Assembly: GCF_004299785.2 (NCBI RefSeq)
Contig: NZ_CP036246.2
Span: forward strand, 248,001-312,000
Reading direction: 5' to 3'
Origin: Arcobacter porcinus
GTDB taxonomy: Bacteria > Campylobacterota > Campylobacteria > Campylobacterales > Arcobacteraceae
Length of the DNA stretch: 64,000 nt
Shown one piece after another: positions 54,138 to 62,886 of this stretch. Position numbers and translations under genes: made by a program. Under the pieces are notes generated by a model. That model was given only the letters and a program-made list of their open reading frames with translations, was not told the origin of the DNA and did not search any database. Position 1 is the first letter of the stretch, and the number at the start of each line of letters is the position of its first letter.

Positions 54138-54175
54138 TCACACACTTGTCACACAATCATCACACCAAAGTCACA
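54138..54175 (+). promoter_or_regulatory. Four-box TCACA operator, 11-bp period, before 54231
   Basis: TCACA at 54138, 54149, 54160 and 54171, exactly 11 bp apart, followed by TCAGTTTTATACTATTTC with TATACT (54183-54188) as -10. It aligns with 53344-53381 base for base in spacing and in the box-to-promoter distance. The stretch before it (54023-54137) holds nothing else recognised. Confidence 0.75.
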
Positions 54176-54230
54176 TCAGTTTTATACTATTTCTTACTCA
54201 ATTTTGAGAAACAAAAAATAAAGGACGAAA

Positions 54231-54830
54231 ATGAAAAAAATAAGTACAGTGGTTGCTGGTTTAATCTTGACAAGTTCATCAATGATGGCTATGGATATTG
54301 AGTATTTTGTAGGAGCAGGGGCAGAAAGAACAAAATCAAATCTTGAATTAAAAGCAGATGATGGGAATGATTCAAGTAATCAATTTGATACTGCTTTAAA
54401 AATAAAAGCAGGAATTATCTTAGATAAAATACATAGAGCTTATATCTCTTATTCAAAACCTTCTGAGAATTGGTCTTATAGTGAACCAGGTTTTAGTGAA
54501 GGTGGTAAGAAATCAATAACACAAGTTTTAATTAATTATGATTATTTATTACCTATAACAGAGGATTTTAGAATTGGTGGTGGGGTACATTTAGGACTTT
54601 CAAAAGTAGAACATAAATATAGTAATAGTGATAATGAAAGTGCAAAATTTTCTGATAATGGTTTAGCTTATGGGGTACAAATAGCAGCTATTTATGATAT
54701 TACAAAAAATGTTGAGTTTGAGTTAGGTCTTGGACATACAAGATATACAGCTGAAATGAAATATGATGATGCTAAAGAAAAACTAAAATATACAACTTCT
54801 GCATATGCAGGTTTAAATTTTAAATTCTAA
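54231..54830 (+). CDS. Outer-membrane beta-barrel protein
   Basis: 199 residues. The signal peptide runs to MMAMD (about residue 20). Alternating strand pattern throughout (IEYFVGAGAERTKSNLEL, ITQVLINYDYLLPI, FRIGGGVHLGLSKVEHKY), and it ends in AYAGLNFKF with the C-terminal Phe of barrel proteins. It resembles the generic OMP_b-brl/OmpX-like group; size suggests an 8-stranded barrel. Expression is probably controlled from the TCACA operator. SD AAAGGACG precedes the ATG. A terminator follows. Confidence 0.8.
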   Translation: MKKISTVVAGLILTSSSMMAMDIEYFVGAGAERTKSNLELKADDGNDSSNQFDTALKIKAGIILDKIHRAYISYSKPSENWSYSEPGFSEGGKKSITQVLINYDYLLPITEDFRIGGGVHLGLSKVEHKYSNSDNESAKFSDNGLAYGVQIAAIYDITKNVEFELGLGHTRYTAEMKYDDAKEKLKYTTSAYAGLNFKF

Positions 54831-54860
54831 TTTCAAAAACCTCCTAATTTCGAAAATATA

Positions 54861-54886
54861 AAATAGAGTGAAATTTCACTCTATTT
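54861..54886. terminator. Bidirectional terminator
   Basis: AAATAGAGTGAAA followed immediately by its exact reverse complement, within A and T runs, between the convergent barrel gene and the iron-transporter ATPase gene. Confidence 0.8.
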
Positions 54887-54911
54887 TATAAATATTCTTT
54901 TAAATTAATTA

Positions 54912-55844
54912 TTAAAATTTAATAACTCTATTTTCAAGATGAAGTTTTATTTTTTTATTAATTTGAATATTATCATCAAAACTATGCACTAAAAACTCTT
55001 GATTGTCTACAAAAACAATAAGTTCATAGAAGTTCCCATAAAAAATTATATCTTTTACAATACCTTCAATATTTCCATCTTTAGATATTTTTATATGCTC
55101 AGGTCTTATATAAGAGTTTTTGGAAATTTGTGTTATTTTCCCTAAAAAGTTTGCACAATATAAATTTTTTGGATTAAAATATAGCTCTTGAGCAGTACCA
55201 ACTTGTAGAATTTCTCCATCATTCATAATAGCTATTCTATCAGATAGGAAAAATGCATCTTCTTTATCATGAGTTATAAAAAGAGCTGTGATATTCAAAT
55301 CTTTAATCATCTCTTTTAATTCAAGTCTTAAAATATTTCTAAGTTCTGTATCAATATTACTTAAAGGTTCATCAAGAAGTAATATTTTTGGTTTATTAAT
55401 AATTGCTCTTGCTAGAGCAACTCTTTGTTGCTGACCACCACTTAATTCATGAGGATATTTATCTTCATGACCTTTTAGTTTAGTTTTTTCTAAAATATAT
55501 TCCAAATCTTTTTTTGAAGCACTACTTCCAAATAATATATTTGATGAAACATTAAGATGAGGTAATAAAGCATAGTTCTGAAAAACAATTGCTATTTCCC
55601 TATGTTTTGGATCAAGATTTTTATTTGAAGAAAAAACAAGTTTATCATCAATCTTAATCTCACCAGAATCAGGGTTTTCTAAACCAGCAATCATTCTTAA
55701 AAATGTAGTTTTACCACTTCCGCTTGTACCTAATATTGTAAAAACTTCACCTTCATTAATATCTAAATTTAATCTATTTGCAACACAAATATTACCTTTG
55801 CAAAATGTTTTTGTTAAATTATTTATCTCTACAATCTTTTTCAT
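54912..55844 (-). CDS. fbpC: Ferric iron ABC transporter ATP-binding protein
   Basis: 310-residue ATPase. Walker A GTSGSGKTTFLRM, Q-loop VFQNYALLPHL, signature ELSGGQQQRVALARA, Walker B ILLLDEPLSNID, and switch His in FITHDKEDAF. A short C-terminal TOBE-like extension (about 240-310) is typical of the FbpC/AfuC branch. It is last of the three genes and overlaps the permease gene by one base. Energises uptake of Fe(III) from the periplasm. Confidence 0.9.
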   Translation of the reverse strand: MKKIVEINNLTKTFCKGNICVANRLNLDINEGEVFTILGTSGSGKTTFLRMIAGLENPDSGEIKIDDKLVFSSNKNLDPKHREIAIVFQNYALLPHLNVSSNILFGSSASKKDLEYILEKTKLKGHEDKYPHELSGGQQQRVALARAIINKPKILLLDEPLSNIDTELRNILRLELKEMIKDLNITALFITHDKEDAFFLSDRIAIMNDGEILQVGTAQELYFNPKNLYCANFLGKITQISKNSYIRPEHIKISKDGNIEGIVKDIIFYGNFYELIVFVDNQEFLVHSFDDNIQINKKIKLHLENRVIKF

Positions 55845-57406
55845 TATCTCTTCTTTGGTTTTTTATTTAAAAATATTACAGCAGTAGCAGTTGTAATAAC
55901 TAATATTAATGATGGAAATCCTGTTTTATAAAGCATTTCATTACTTGCAAGTTCATATATTCTTACTGCTAAAGTATCAAAATTAAATGGTCTTAGAATA
56001 AGTGTTGCTGGTAACTCTTTTGCAATATCGATATATAAAATTAAAAAACCACTTAGTAAATAAGGTTTTAAAAGTGGTAGATATATTTTAAAAATCGATT
56101 CTCTTGAGCTTTTACAAAAGATTTTAGAAACATCATCAATATTTGAAGGGATTTTACTAAAACCATTTTCAACACTTCCAATACTTGCTGCAAAATATCT
56201 TGTAGTATATGCAAAAATAAGAACTATAAATGAACCACCAAAAAACATTATTCCCAAACTTTTATCAACATAATTTGAAATAATAAGAAGTCCAACAGCA
56301 ACAACAGCACCTGGAATTGAGTAACCAAGCATTGACATTTTATGAGTTACATTTGAAATCTTTGTTGGATAAAATCTTAAAAAATATACTATAAAAAATG
56401 CTAGCATTACAATAAACGCACTCGAAAATATATTTAAAGTTAATGTATTTAAAAGATAATCAAAAGCTGTAAAATCAAGTGTAAATCTATCTAAAAAAGT
56501 CCAATAAATTAAAATAGAACTAGGAATAAATAGTGTAATTGAAGCAATAATAAATGAGATTAAAAATGCTATAAAATTTTGTTTTCCTTTTAAAACTATT
56601 TTTTCTGCTTTTTGACTACTATTTGTTGAGCTTGAAAATCTAAGTTTTTTTCTAATATTGTGTTCAACTAAAAGTATAGAAAATACAAAAATAAGTAAAA
56701 CAACTGCTACATTTATAGCCTCAAGTAAGTTTTCATATCCATACCAGCTTTTAAATATTCCAACACTAAAAGTCTCTATTCCAAAGTATAAAACTGTTCC
56801 ATAATCACTTAAAGTTTCCATTGCAGCTAAAATTGCACCAGCAAATAAACTAGGATATGCTAAAGGTAAATAAACTTTAAAAAAAGCTTTTGTATGACTT
56901 AAGTTTTGTAAAGAGACAAGTTCAAAAATAGTTTTAGAAATATTAGAAAAAGATACTCTTGCTAAAATGTAAACATAAGGAAACATTGCTATTGTAAAGA
57001 TAAATATAGCTCCTGGCATATTTAAAATATCAAGTTTTAAAGAGTTGTTTTCAAAAACCTGAGATAAAAGTCCACGAAATTCGAAAAAACCAACATAAGT
57101 ATAACCAAAAATATAAGCAGGATAAGCAAGTGGTAAAACAAAACAGATAGAGAAAAAAGTACTTCCAGTATAAGTGAATCTTGCACTTAAATAAGATGTA
57201 ATTGTACCTAAGATTAAAACACCAAACATTGTTCCAGCTACCAAAGTAATGGTATCTAAAGTGTAATCATATATATATTCATTTTTTAAAAAGCCATCTA
57301 AAAAAGAGCTATTTATAAGAAAATAAAACAGTAATATTAAAATAGGGAAAGAGATACATACTCCAAAAATTGGAGCTATGTATTTTTTAAAATTGTTTAT
57401 TTCCAT
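55844..57406 (-). CDS. fbpB: Ferric iron ABC transporter permease
   Basis: 520-residue inner-membrane protein of two fused permease units, about twelve helices. Each half has an EAA-like loop: FELVSLQNLSHTKAFFKVYL then PLAYPSLFAGA, and IFCKSSRESIFKIYLPLLKP. The architecture matches FbpB/SfuB iron permeases. Its start overlaps the end of the binding-protein gene by 10 bases, so coupled translation is likely. Confidence 0.9.
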   Translation of the reverse strand: MEINNFKKYIAPIFGVCISFPILILLFYFLINSSFLDGFLKNEYIYDYTLDTITLVAGTMFGVLILGTITSYLSARFTYTGSTFFSICFVLPLAYPAYIFGYTYVGFFEFRGLLSQVFENNSLKLDILNMPGAIFIFTIAMFPYVYILARVSFSNISKTIFELVSLQNLSHTKAFFKVYLPLAYPSLFAGAILAAMETLSDYGTVLYFGIETFSVGIFKSWYGYENLLEAINVAVVLLIFVFSILLVEHNIRKKLRFSSSTNSSQKAEKIVLKGKQNFIAFLISFIIASITLFIPSSILIYWTFLDRFTLDFTAFDYLLNTLTLNIFSSAFIVMLAFFIVYFLRFYPTKISNVTHKMSMLGYSIPGAVVAVGLLIISNYVDKSLGIMFFGGSFIVLIFAYTTRYFAASIGSVENGFSKIPSNIDDVSKIFCKSSRESIFKIYLPLLKPYLLSGFLILYIDIAKELPATLILRPFNFDTLAVRIYELASNEMLYKTGFPSLILVITTATAVIFLNKKPKKR

Positions 57407-58404
57407 CTTCCCTTTGTTGCTACTTCAACAGCTTCTTTTGTATATTTTCCAACTTCATTTAATGGGATTGTATCTTCTTTAAATTCTCCCCAAGAAGCAA
57501 CAATTCCAGCTGGTTTAACTTTTGGATTGATAGGATACTCATAATTCCCTTCTGCTAATTCACCTTGTGCTTCAACACTTGTTAAAAACTCAATCAGTTT
57601 TATAGCATTCTCTTTATTTGGAGAGAACTTTGTAATACTAGCTCCTGAAATATTTATATGAGTTCCTGTTGTGCTTTGAGCAGGGAAAAATATTTTTACA
57701 CTTTTTGCAATCTCCTCATCAACTTTATCTTTACTATTTGCCATAACACCAAGATAATATGAGTTTACAATAGCTAAATCAGCTTCTCCACTTGCAACTG
57801 CTCTTACTTGATCTTTATCTCCACCTTTTGGATTTCTTGCAAAATTATTTGCTAAACCTTTTGTGAATTCTAAAGCTTTTTCTTCTCCATAGTGAGCGAT
57901 AATTGAAGCAATTAAAGATTTATTATATGGATGAGTTGAAGTTCTTGTTATTACTTTCCCTTTAAATTTAGGATTAATTAATGAGAAATAGTCATTTAAA
58001 TCTTTTTCATCAACTTTTGCTGGATTATAAACTACAATTCTTGCTCTTTTTGTAAGAGCAAACCAAGCACCATCTTCATCTCTTAAGTGAGCTGGAATAT
58101 TTTGATTTAAAATATCTGATTTGATATTTTGAACTAAACCTCTTTGTTTTGCTAAATATAAATTTCCTATATCAGCAGTTATTAAAATATCAGCAGGAGA
58201 ATTTGCACCTTCAATAGATAATCTAGAAACTAGTTCTTCTGCTTTTGCACTTACAAGATTTACTTTTATACCTGTTTTAGCTTCAAACTCTTTAAATAGT
58301 TTTTTATCAGAATCATAATGCCTTTGTGAATAAACATTTACTTCATTTGAAGCAAAAAGTGTTGCTGATAAAAAAACTGTTAAACTCAAAAATATCTTTT
58401 TCAA
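57397..58404 (-). CDS. fbpA: Ferric iron periplasmic binding protein
   Basis: 335 residues. The signal peptide ends LFA (about residue 18), then SNEVNVYSQRHYDSDKKLFKEFEAKTGI, the FbpA N-terminus with the Tyr and His expected for Fe(III) binding; IVNSYYLGVMA has the paired Tyr ligands. It captures Fe(III) for FbpB/FbpC. First gene of the operon, with Fur-like boxes 80-105 bases upstream. The last residues overlap the permease gene. Confidence 0.92.
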   Translation of the reverse strand: MKKIFLSLTVFLSATLFASNEVNVYSQRHYDSDKKLFKEFEAKTGIKVNLVSAKAEELVSRLSIEGANSPADILITADIGNLYLAKQRGLVQNIKSDILNQNIPAHLRDEDGAWFALTKRARIVVYNPAKVDEKDLNDYFSLINPKFKGKVITRTSTHPYNKSLIASIIAHYGEEKALEFTKGLANNFARNPKGGDKDQVRAVASGEADLAIVNSYYLGVMANSKDKVDEEIAKSVKIFFPAQSTTGTHINISGASITKFSPNKENAIKLIEFLTSVEAQGELAEGNYEYPINPKVKPAGIVASWGEFKEDTIPLNEVGKYTKEAVEVATKGRWK

Positions 58405-58482
58405 ACTATTTCCTTTATTAATTTTAAATTATAAGCTTAAGTTGGAATTCTATTCTTTTAATACTTTATAATATCTTAATAT

Positions 58483-58509
58483 TAAGAATGATTATCAAGA
58501 ATATTGATA
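58483..58509 (-). promoter_or_regulatory. Fur-like boxes before the iron transporter
   Basis: TGATAATCATTCTTA on the minus strand (58483-58497) matches the first half of the 7-1-7 Fur motif (TGATAAT-N-ATTATCA) exactly and 5 of 7 in the second. An adjoining TATCAA-5-TTGATA inverted repeat spans 58493-58509. The position above fbpA fits iron repression. pabA is divergent and may be affected. Confidence 0.55.
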
Positions 58510-58609
58510 TTTTAAGTCTTATTTACTTTTTTAATTTTAATAGAATTAAAGAATAGATATAATTACTCTATATAAATTTTAAAATCTATAACTTAAGGAA
58601 AAATATAAA

Positions 58610-59179
58610 ATGATTTTAATGATTGATAATTACGATAGCTTCACATATAATATTGTTCAATACTTCTTAGAATTGGGAGCTGATTTAAAAATAATAAGAA
58701 ATGATGAACTTACTCTTGAAGAGATTATATCTCTAAACCCAAGTAAAATAATAATATCTCCAGGACCTGCAACTCCAAATGAAGCTGGTGTTTGCTTAGA
58801 AGTTATAGATTATTTCTCAGGTAAAAAACCAATTTTTGGAATATGCTTAGGGCATCAAGCAATAGCACAAAGTTTTGGAGCAAAAGTAGTTCGTGCAAAA
58901 AATCTAATGCATGGAAAAACATCAAAAATAAAAGTTTTAGAAGATACAAAGATTTTCGAAACATTACCAAAAGAGTTTACTCAAACAAGATATCATTCTT
59001 TAAGTGTTGAGAATGAAAATTTACCAGAAGAGCTTATAATTACTTCAAAAAGTTTAGATGATGATGAAATTATGTCTTTAGAGATAAAAGATAAAAATAT
59101 TTTTGGTGTACAGTTTCATCCTGAATCAATTATGAGTGAATATGGACATAAAATTTTTGAAAACTTTTTAAGGATATAA
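58610..59179 (+). CDS. pabA: Glutamine amidotransferase of aminodeoxychorismate/anthranilate synthase
   Basis: 189-residue class I amidotransferase. Seen: MIDNYDSFTYNIVQYF, SPGPATPNEAG, nucleophile Cys in FGICLGHQAIAQSFG, and the His/Glu pair in VQFHPESIMSEYG. It supplies ammonia for 4-amino-4-deoxychorismate (folate) or anthranilate (tryptophan). No synthase subunit gene lies nearby, so pabA versus trpG cannot be decided; many bacteria use one for both. SD AAGGAAAAA precedes the ATG. Confidence 0.88.
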   Translation: MILMIDNYDSFTYNIVQYFLELGADLKIIRNDELTLEEIISLNPSKIIISPGPATPNEAGVCLEVIDYFSGKKPIFGICLGHQAIAQSFGAKVVRAKNLMHGKTSKIKVLEDTKIFETLPKEFTQTRYHSLSVENENLPEELIITSKSLDDDEIMSLEIKDKNIFGVQFHPESIMSEYGHKIFENFLRI

Positions 59180-59180
59180 C

Positions 59181-60377
59181 TTGTATTCAAAAGTATTTTA
59201 TAATACTCTTTTTTATTTTGTATTAGCTTCAATTTTATATATGCTTTTTTTACAAACAAATGAAGTTTTAAGTATTTCATATAAAGAGGCTTTAAACTAC
59301 TTTGAAAATATATCTTTACTTACAATCCTAACAAGAATTTCAACTACACTTTTTGGACAAAATGATTTAGCACTTAGATTGCCATTTGTTGTTTTTTACT
59401 GTTTGAGTGTTATTTTTATGTACAAAATAATTGATGATTATTTTAAAACAGCAAAAGATAGATTTATTTCTATATTCATTTTTATGCTTTTACCAGGTCT
59501 TTTAAGTGCTGCATTACTTGTAAATAGTGCAATAGTAGTAACATTTTTAACAATATTTTATATATATTATTATAAGGTTTACAAAAAACATTTATATTAT
59601 GCTTTACCATTTTTTCTATTAGTTGATAACTCATTTACTATTTTATTTCTTGCTCTATTTTTCTACTCGTTTAAAGATAAAGATAAAAAATTACTTTATA
59701 TATCTTTAGCACTTTTTGTAATCTCTTTTTTCGTATATGAGTTTAGAGTTGATGGAAGACCACAAGGTTTTTTACTTGATACTTTTGGAATTTATGCAGC
59801 TATTTTTTCTCCTATTTTATTTTTATATTTTTTATATGCTATATATAGAACTGCGGTTATAAAAAATATTGATTTGATTTGGTATATTAGTGCAACTGCA
59901 TTACTTCTTTCTATCGTAGCTTCTTTTAGACAAAAGATTTATATTGAAGATTTTGCACCTTTTGTTGTTATTTTTGTACCAACAATGATGAAAATATTTC
60001 TTCATTCATATAGAGTAAGATTAAAAGAGTTTAGAAAAAATTACAATATTTTTGTATATATTGTATTGTTTTTCTTATTTTTAAATATTTTACTTACATT
60101 TGTGAATAAACCAATTTATCTACTTTTAGATAGAGCGAACAAACATTTCGTATATGAATATCACTTTGCAAAAGAGATAGCAGAAGAGCTTAAAAAAAGA
60201 GAAATGACAAATGTTGTTAGTCCAGATAAACACCTGCTTTTAAGACTTAGATTTTATAAAATAGAAGAGTATCCTGATTATTTTATTTCGCAAGAGGCTT
60301 TTTATAATTATGATGAAAAAATAACAATTAAATATTACAACAAAGATATAGTTAATATCTATGTTAAAAAGTTATGA
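59181..60377 (+). CDS. PMT/ArnT-like membrane glycosyltransferase
   Basis: 398 residues with about nine to ten hydrophobic segments. The region FGQNDLALRLPFVVFYCLSV resembles the PMT_2/GT83 pattern in which a loop acidic residue precedes RLPS. The C-terminal periplasmic part is short (HFAKEIAEELKKREMTNVV). It probably transfers a sugar from a polyprenyl phosphate donor in the inner membrane; the acceptor is unknown. TTG 59181 directly follows the pabA stop, without clear SD. It overlaps the next gene by 4 bases. Confidence 0.7.
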   Translation: MYSKVFYNTLFYFVLASILYMLFLQTNEVLSISYKEALNYFENISLLTILTRISTTLFGQNDLALRLPFVVFYCLSVIFMYKIIDDYFKTAKDRFISIFIFMLLPGLLSAALLVNSAIVVTFLTIFYIYYYKVYKKHLYYALPFFLLVDNSFTILFLALFFYSFKDKDKKLLYISLALFVISFFVYEFRVDGRPQGFLLDTFGIYAAIFSPILFLYFLYAIYRTAVIKNIDLIWYISATALLLSIVASFRQKIYIEDFAPFVVIFVPTMMKIFLHSYRVRLKEFRKNYNIFVYIVLFFLFLNILLTFVNKPIYLLLDRANKHFVYEYHFAKEIAEELKKREMTNVVSPDKHLLLRLRFYKIEEYPDYFISQEAFYNYDEKITIKYYNKDIVNIYVKKL

Positions 60378-61003
60378 AACGCTCATTTTTATTGATAGAG
60401 ATAGTAGTTGCACTTATAATAATTTCAATAATATATTCACAGTTCTTTGTAAAAAATAGTAATGAGAAGTTAGATCTTTTCGTAGAAAAACTTGAACTTT
60501 ATTTGAACTTTTTAAGATATAAAGCATTAATTGATGATAAAAGAGATTTTGAAAATCAGTTTTGGCATAAACAAAGATGGAGTATTAAGTTTTTAAGATG
60601 TAGAGAAAATGAAGGTGGTGGAATTTATATGTCAATTTATAGCGATAACAATGCTTTAGGACATACAAATTTTGAAGAAGCTCTGAAAGATCCTTTAACA
60701 AATAGATTAATCACAAGTTCTAATTTTTGTAGAAGTAATCCAAATAACTCTCCTTTTTCAATATTAAGAAATTATGATATACAAAATGTTGAACTATCTT
60801 GTAATAGTACAAGCTCTCTTGGTCAAATATCTTTTGGCGAAGATGGAAAGATTTATTCAAGATTATCAAATTTAGAGAATGATTATTTCTCCTATGAAAT
60901 TACAAAAGCTTGTAAAATAAAATTTACTACAAAAGAGAATTATGAAAGAGAGATAGAAATCTATCCAAAAACTGGATTTATAAATTTAATCAATAAAAAT
61001 TGA
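60374..61003 (+). CDS. Pseudopilin-like protein
   Basis: 209 residues. The N-terminus RSFLLIEIVVALIIISIIYS is a type IV prepilin-like helix with Glu9 in the place of the conserved Glu5 of the mature chain, though the usual Gly before the cut is replaced by Ser. After the helix comes a soluble domain with four Cys (about residues 76, 118, 144, 178) and QISFGEDGKIYS, resembling GspH-type ends. It overlaps the glycosyltransferase gene by 4 bases. No other pilus gene is near. Confidence 0.65.
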   Translation: MKRSFLLIEIVVALIIISIIYSQFFVKNSNEKLDLFVEKLELYLNFLRYKALIDDKRDFENQFWHKQRWSIKFLRCRENEGGGIYMSIYSDNNALGHTNFEEALKDPLTNRLITSSNFCRSNPNNSPFSILRNYDIQNVELSCNSTSSLGQISFGEDGKIYSRLSNLENDYFSYEITKACKIKFTTKENYEREIEIYPKTGFINLINKN

Positions 61004-61006
61004 TTT

Positions 61007-61032
61007 AGTAATAAAAATAATTTTTTATTACT
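61007..61032. terminator. Bidirectional terminator
   Basis: AGTAATAAAAA (61007-61017) and TTTTTATTACT (61022-61032) with a short loop, followed by TTTTG. It separates the convergent pseudopilin and hydrolase genes. Confidence 0.7.
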
Positions 61033-61043
61033 TTTTGTAAGAC

Positions 61044-61802
61044 TTATCTGCACCACTTTTCAATTGTAGAAGCAAAAAGTACAGGAGATTCTATCATTGG
61101 ATAGTGACCAGAATCTTCAAACTCTATTATCTCTACATTAAGATTATTTTCAAAATATATTAATACTTCATTCTTTGAGAAAACTTTAAAATCATGTTTT
61201 CCCGTAATTATTTTTATTGGAGTATTTGTTGAAAAATCATTTAAAGATGATTCAAAATAAATATTTAAATACATATCCATATAAGATACTCTTGCTTCAA
61301 GTTTAGATGAATTATAAGCTTGTTTTATACGATATTTTTTCCAAGTTTCATTATATCTTTGACTAGATTGTTCTACAATTTCTTCAATTTTCCCACTATT
61401 GTTTCTCATTTGAAATGTTAAATTCTCTTTAGCTTTAATTGTGCTTTTTACACCTATATAAGAGATGGGAGTTATTAAAATAAGGTTTTTTACTCTTAAG
61501 TCTTTATTTGTTATATGTTGAGCAATCATTGTTGACATAGAGTGTGCAACTAAGTTATAACTATTTAATCCTAAATTTGATACTAAATTAATAATATCAT
61601 TTACAGCTTCATCTAAAGTATAATCTCCTTCAATCTCTTTTGATAATCCATAACCTCTTAAATCAACCATAAAACAAGTAAACTCTTCATCATTAAAATA
61701 TTGTAAACAATTATCATAATTTGAACAATCACCCATTAATTCATGTAAAAATATAATATTATTTTTGCCTGAACCAAACTTTTTGTAAGATAAAAACTCC
61801 AT
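61044..61802 (-). CDS. Alpha/beta hydrolase
   Basis: 252 residues. IIFLHELMGDCSNYDNCLQYF (oxyanion region, with HE in place of the common HG), FMVDLRGYGLS, nucleophile elbow VAHSMSTMIAQ (Ser with Ala rather than Gly before the His), acid region IITGKHDFKVFS and catalytic His in DSGHYPMIESP. Cytoplasmic, substrate unknown. SD AGGAGAAATATG. It stands alone between the pabA group and the str operon. Confidence 0.85.
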   Translation of the reverse strand: MEFLSYKKFGSGKNNIIFLHELMGDCSNYDNCLQYFNDEEFTCFMVDLRGYGLSKEIEGDYTLDEAVNDIINLVSNLGLNSYNLVAHSMSTMIAQHITNKDLRVKNLILITPISYIGVKSTIKAKENLTFQMRNNSGKIEEIVEQSSQRYNETWKKYRIKQAYNSSKLEARVSYMDMYLNIYFESSLNDFSTNTPIKIITGKHDFKVFSKNEVLIYFENNLNVEIIEFEDSGHYPMIESPVLFASTIEKWCR

Positions 61803-61875
61803 ATTTCTCCTAAAAACTTTTATGAAATTCTAATAAAAGAATATTAAACTAAAGTAAGCTTTAAAGATATTTCTG

Positions 61876-61881
61876 TATAAT
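61876..61881 (+). promoter_or_regulatory. -10 box of the str operon
   Basis: TATAAT preceded directly by CTG, giving a leader of about 120 bases before rpsL. The leader contains TAGGGCTATAGCTACT and other short inverted repeats and may fold, but no specific regulator was recognised. The remainder of 61803-62008 shows nothing else. Confidence 0.7.
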
Positions 61882-62008
61882 GCAAAACTTTTTTAGAAAA
61901 CACTACAAGGTTTCCTAGAATGGTAGTATCGCTTCAAAACATTTTGGAGATTACGAGAAGCATGGGTAGGGCTATAGCTACTCAAACCAAATTTAATAAA
62001 GGAAAGAA

Positions 62009-62392
62009 ATGCCTACAATTAATCAGCTTATTAGAAAAGAGCGAAAAAAAGTGATTGAAAATTCTAAATCACCAGCACTTAAAAGTTGTCCTCAAAGAAG
62101 AGGAGTATGTACTAGAGTTTATACAACAACTCCAAAAAAACCTAACTCGGCTTTAAGAAAAGTTGCAAAAGTTAGATTAACTACTGGAATCGAAGTTATT
62201 TCATACATCGGTGGAGAAGGACATAACCTTCAAGAGCACTCAATCGTGCTAGTAAGAGGGGGAAGAGTTAAGGATTTACCTGGGGTTAAATACCACATTG
62301 TAAGAGGTGCTTTAGATAGTGCTGGAGTAAATAACAGAACAGTCTCTAGATCTAAATATGGTACAAAAAGACCAAAAGCAGCAAAAAAATAA
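62009..62392 (+). CDS. rpsL: 30S ribosomal protein S12
   Basis: 127 residues. [53 protein letters not shown] and the basic end [12 protein letters not shown]. Lys43 and the Lys in PGVKYH, both sites where streptomycin resistance changes occur, are wild type. SD AAAGGAAAG. First gene of rpsL-rpsG-fusA. Confidence 0.99.
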   Translation: MPTINQLIRKERKKVIENSKSPALKSCPQRRGVCTRVYTTTPKKPNSALRKVAKVRLTTGIEVISYIGGEGHNLQEHSIVLVRGGRVKDLPGVKYHIVRGALDSAGVNNRTVSRSKYGTKRPKAAKK

Positions 62393-62404
62393 GTAGAAGG
62401 ATAG

Positions 62405-62875
<471 letters not shown>

Positions 62876-62886
62876 GAAAATAAATT

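Noticed and set aside
53344-54175. TCACA repeats as a CRISPR-like array
   Set aside because: The units are 5 bases at 11-bp spacing in two promoter regions, with no long repeat or spacer; operator boxes explain them better.
61881-62008. rpsL leader as a riboswitch or tRNA-like element
   Set aside because: Only short inverted repeats are visible; no tRNA arms or known riboswitch core, and a ribosomal operon leader is expected here.
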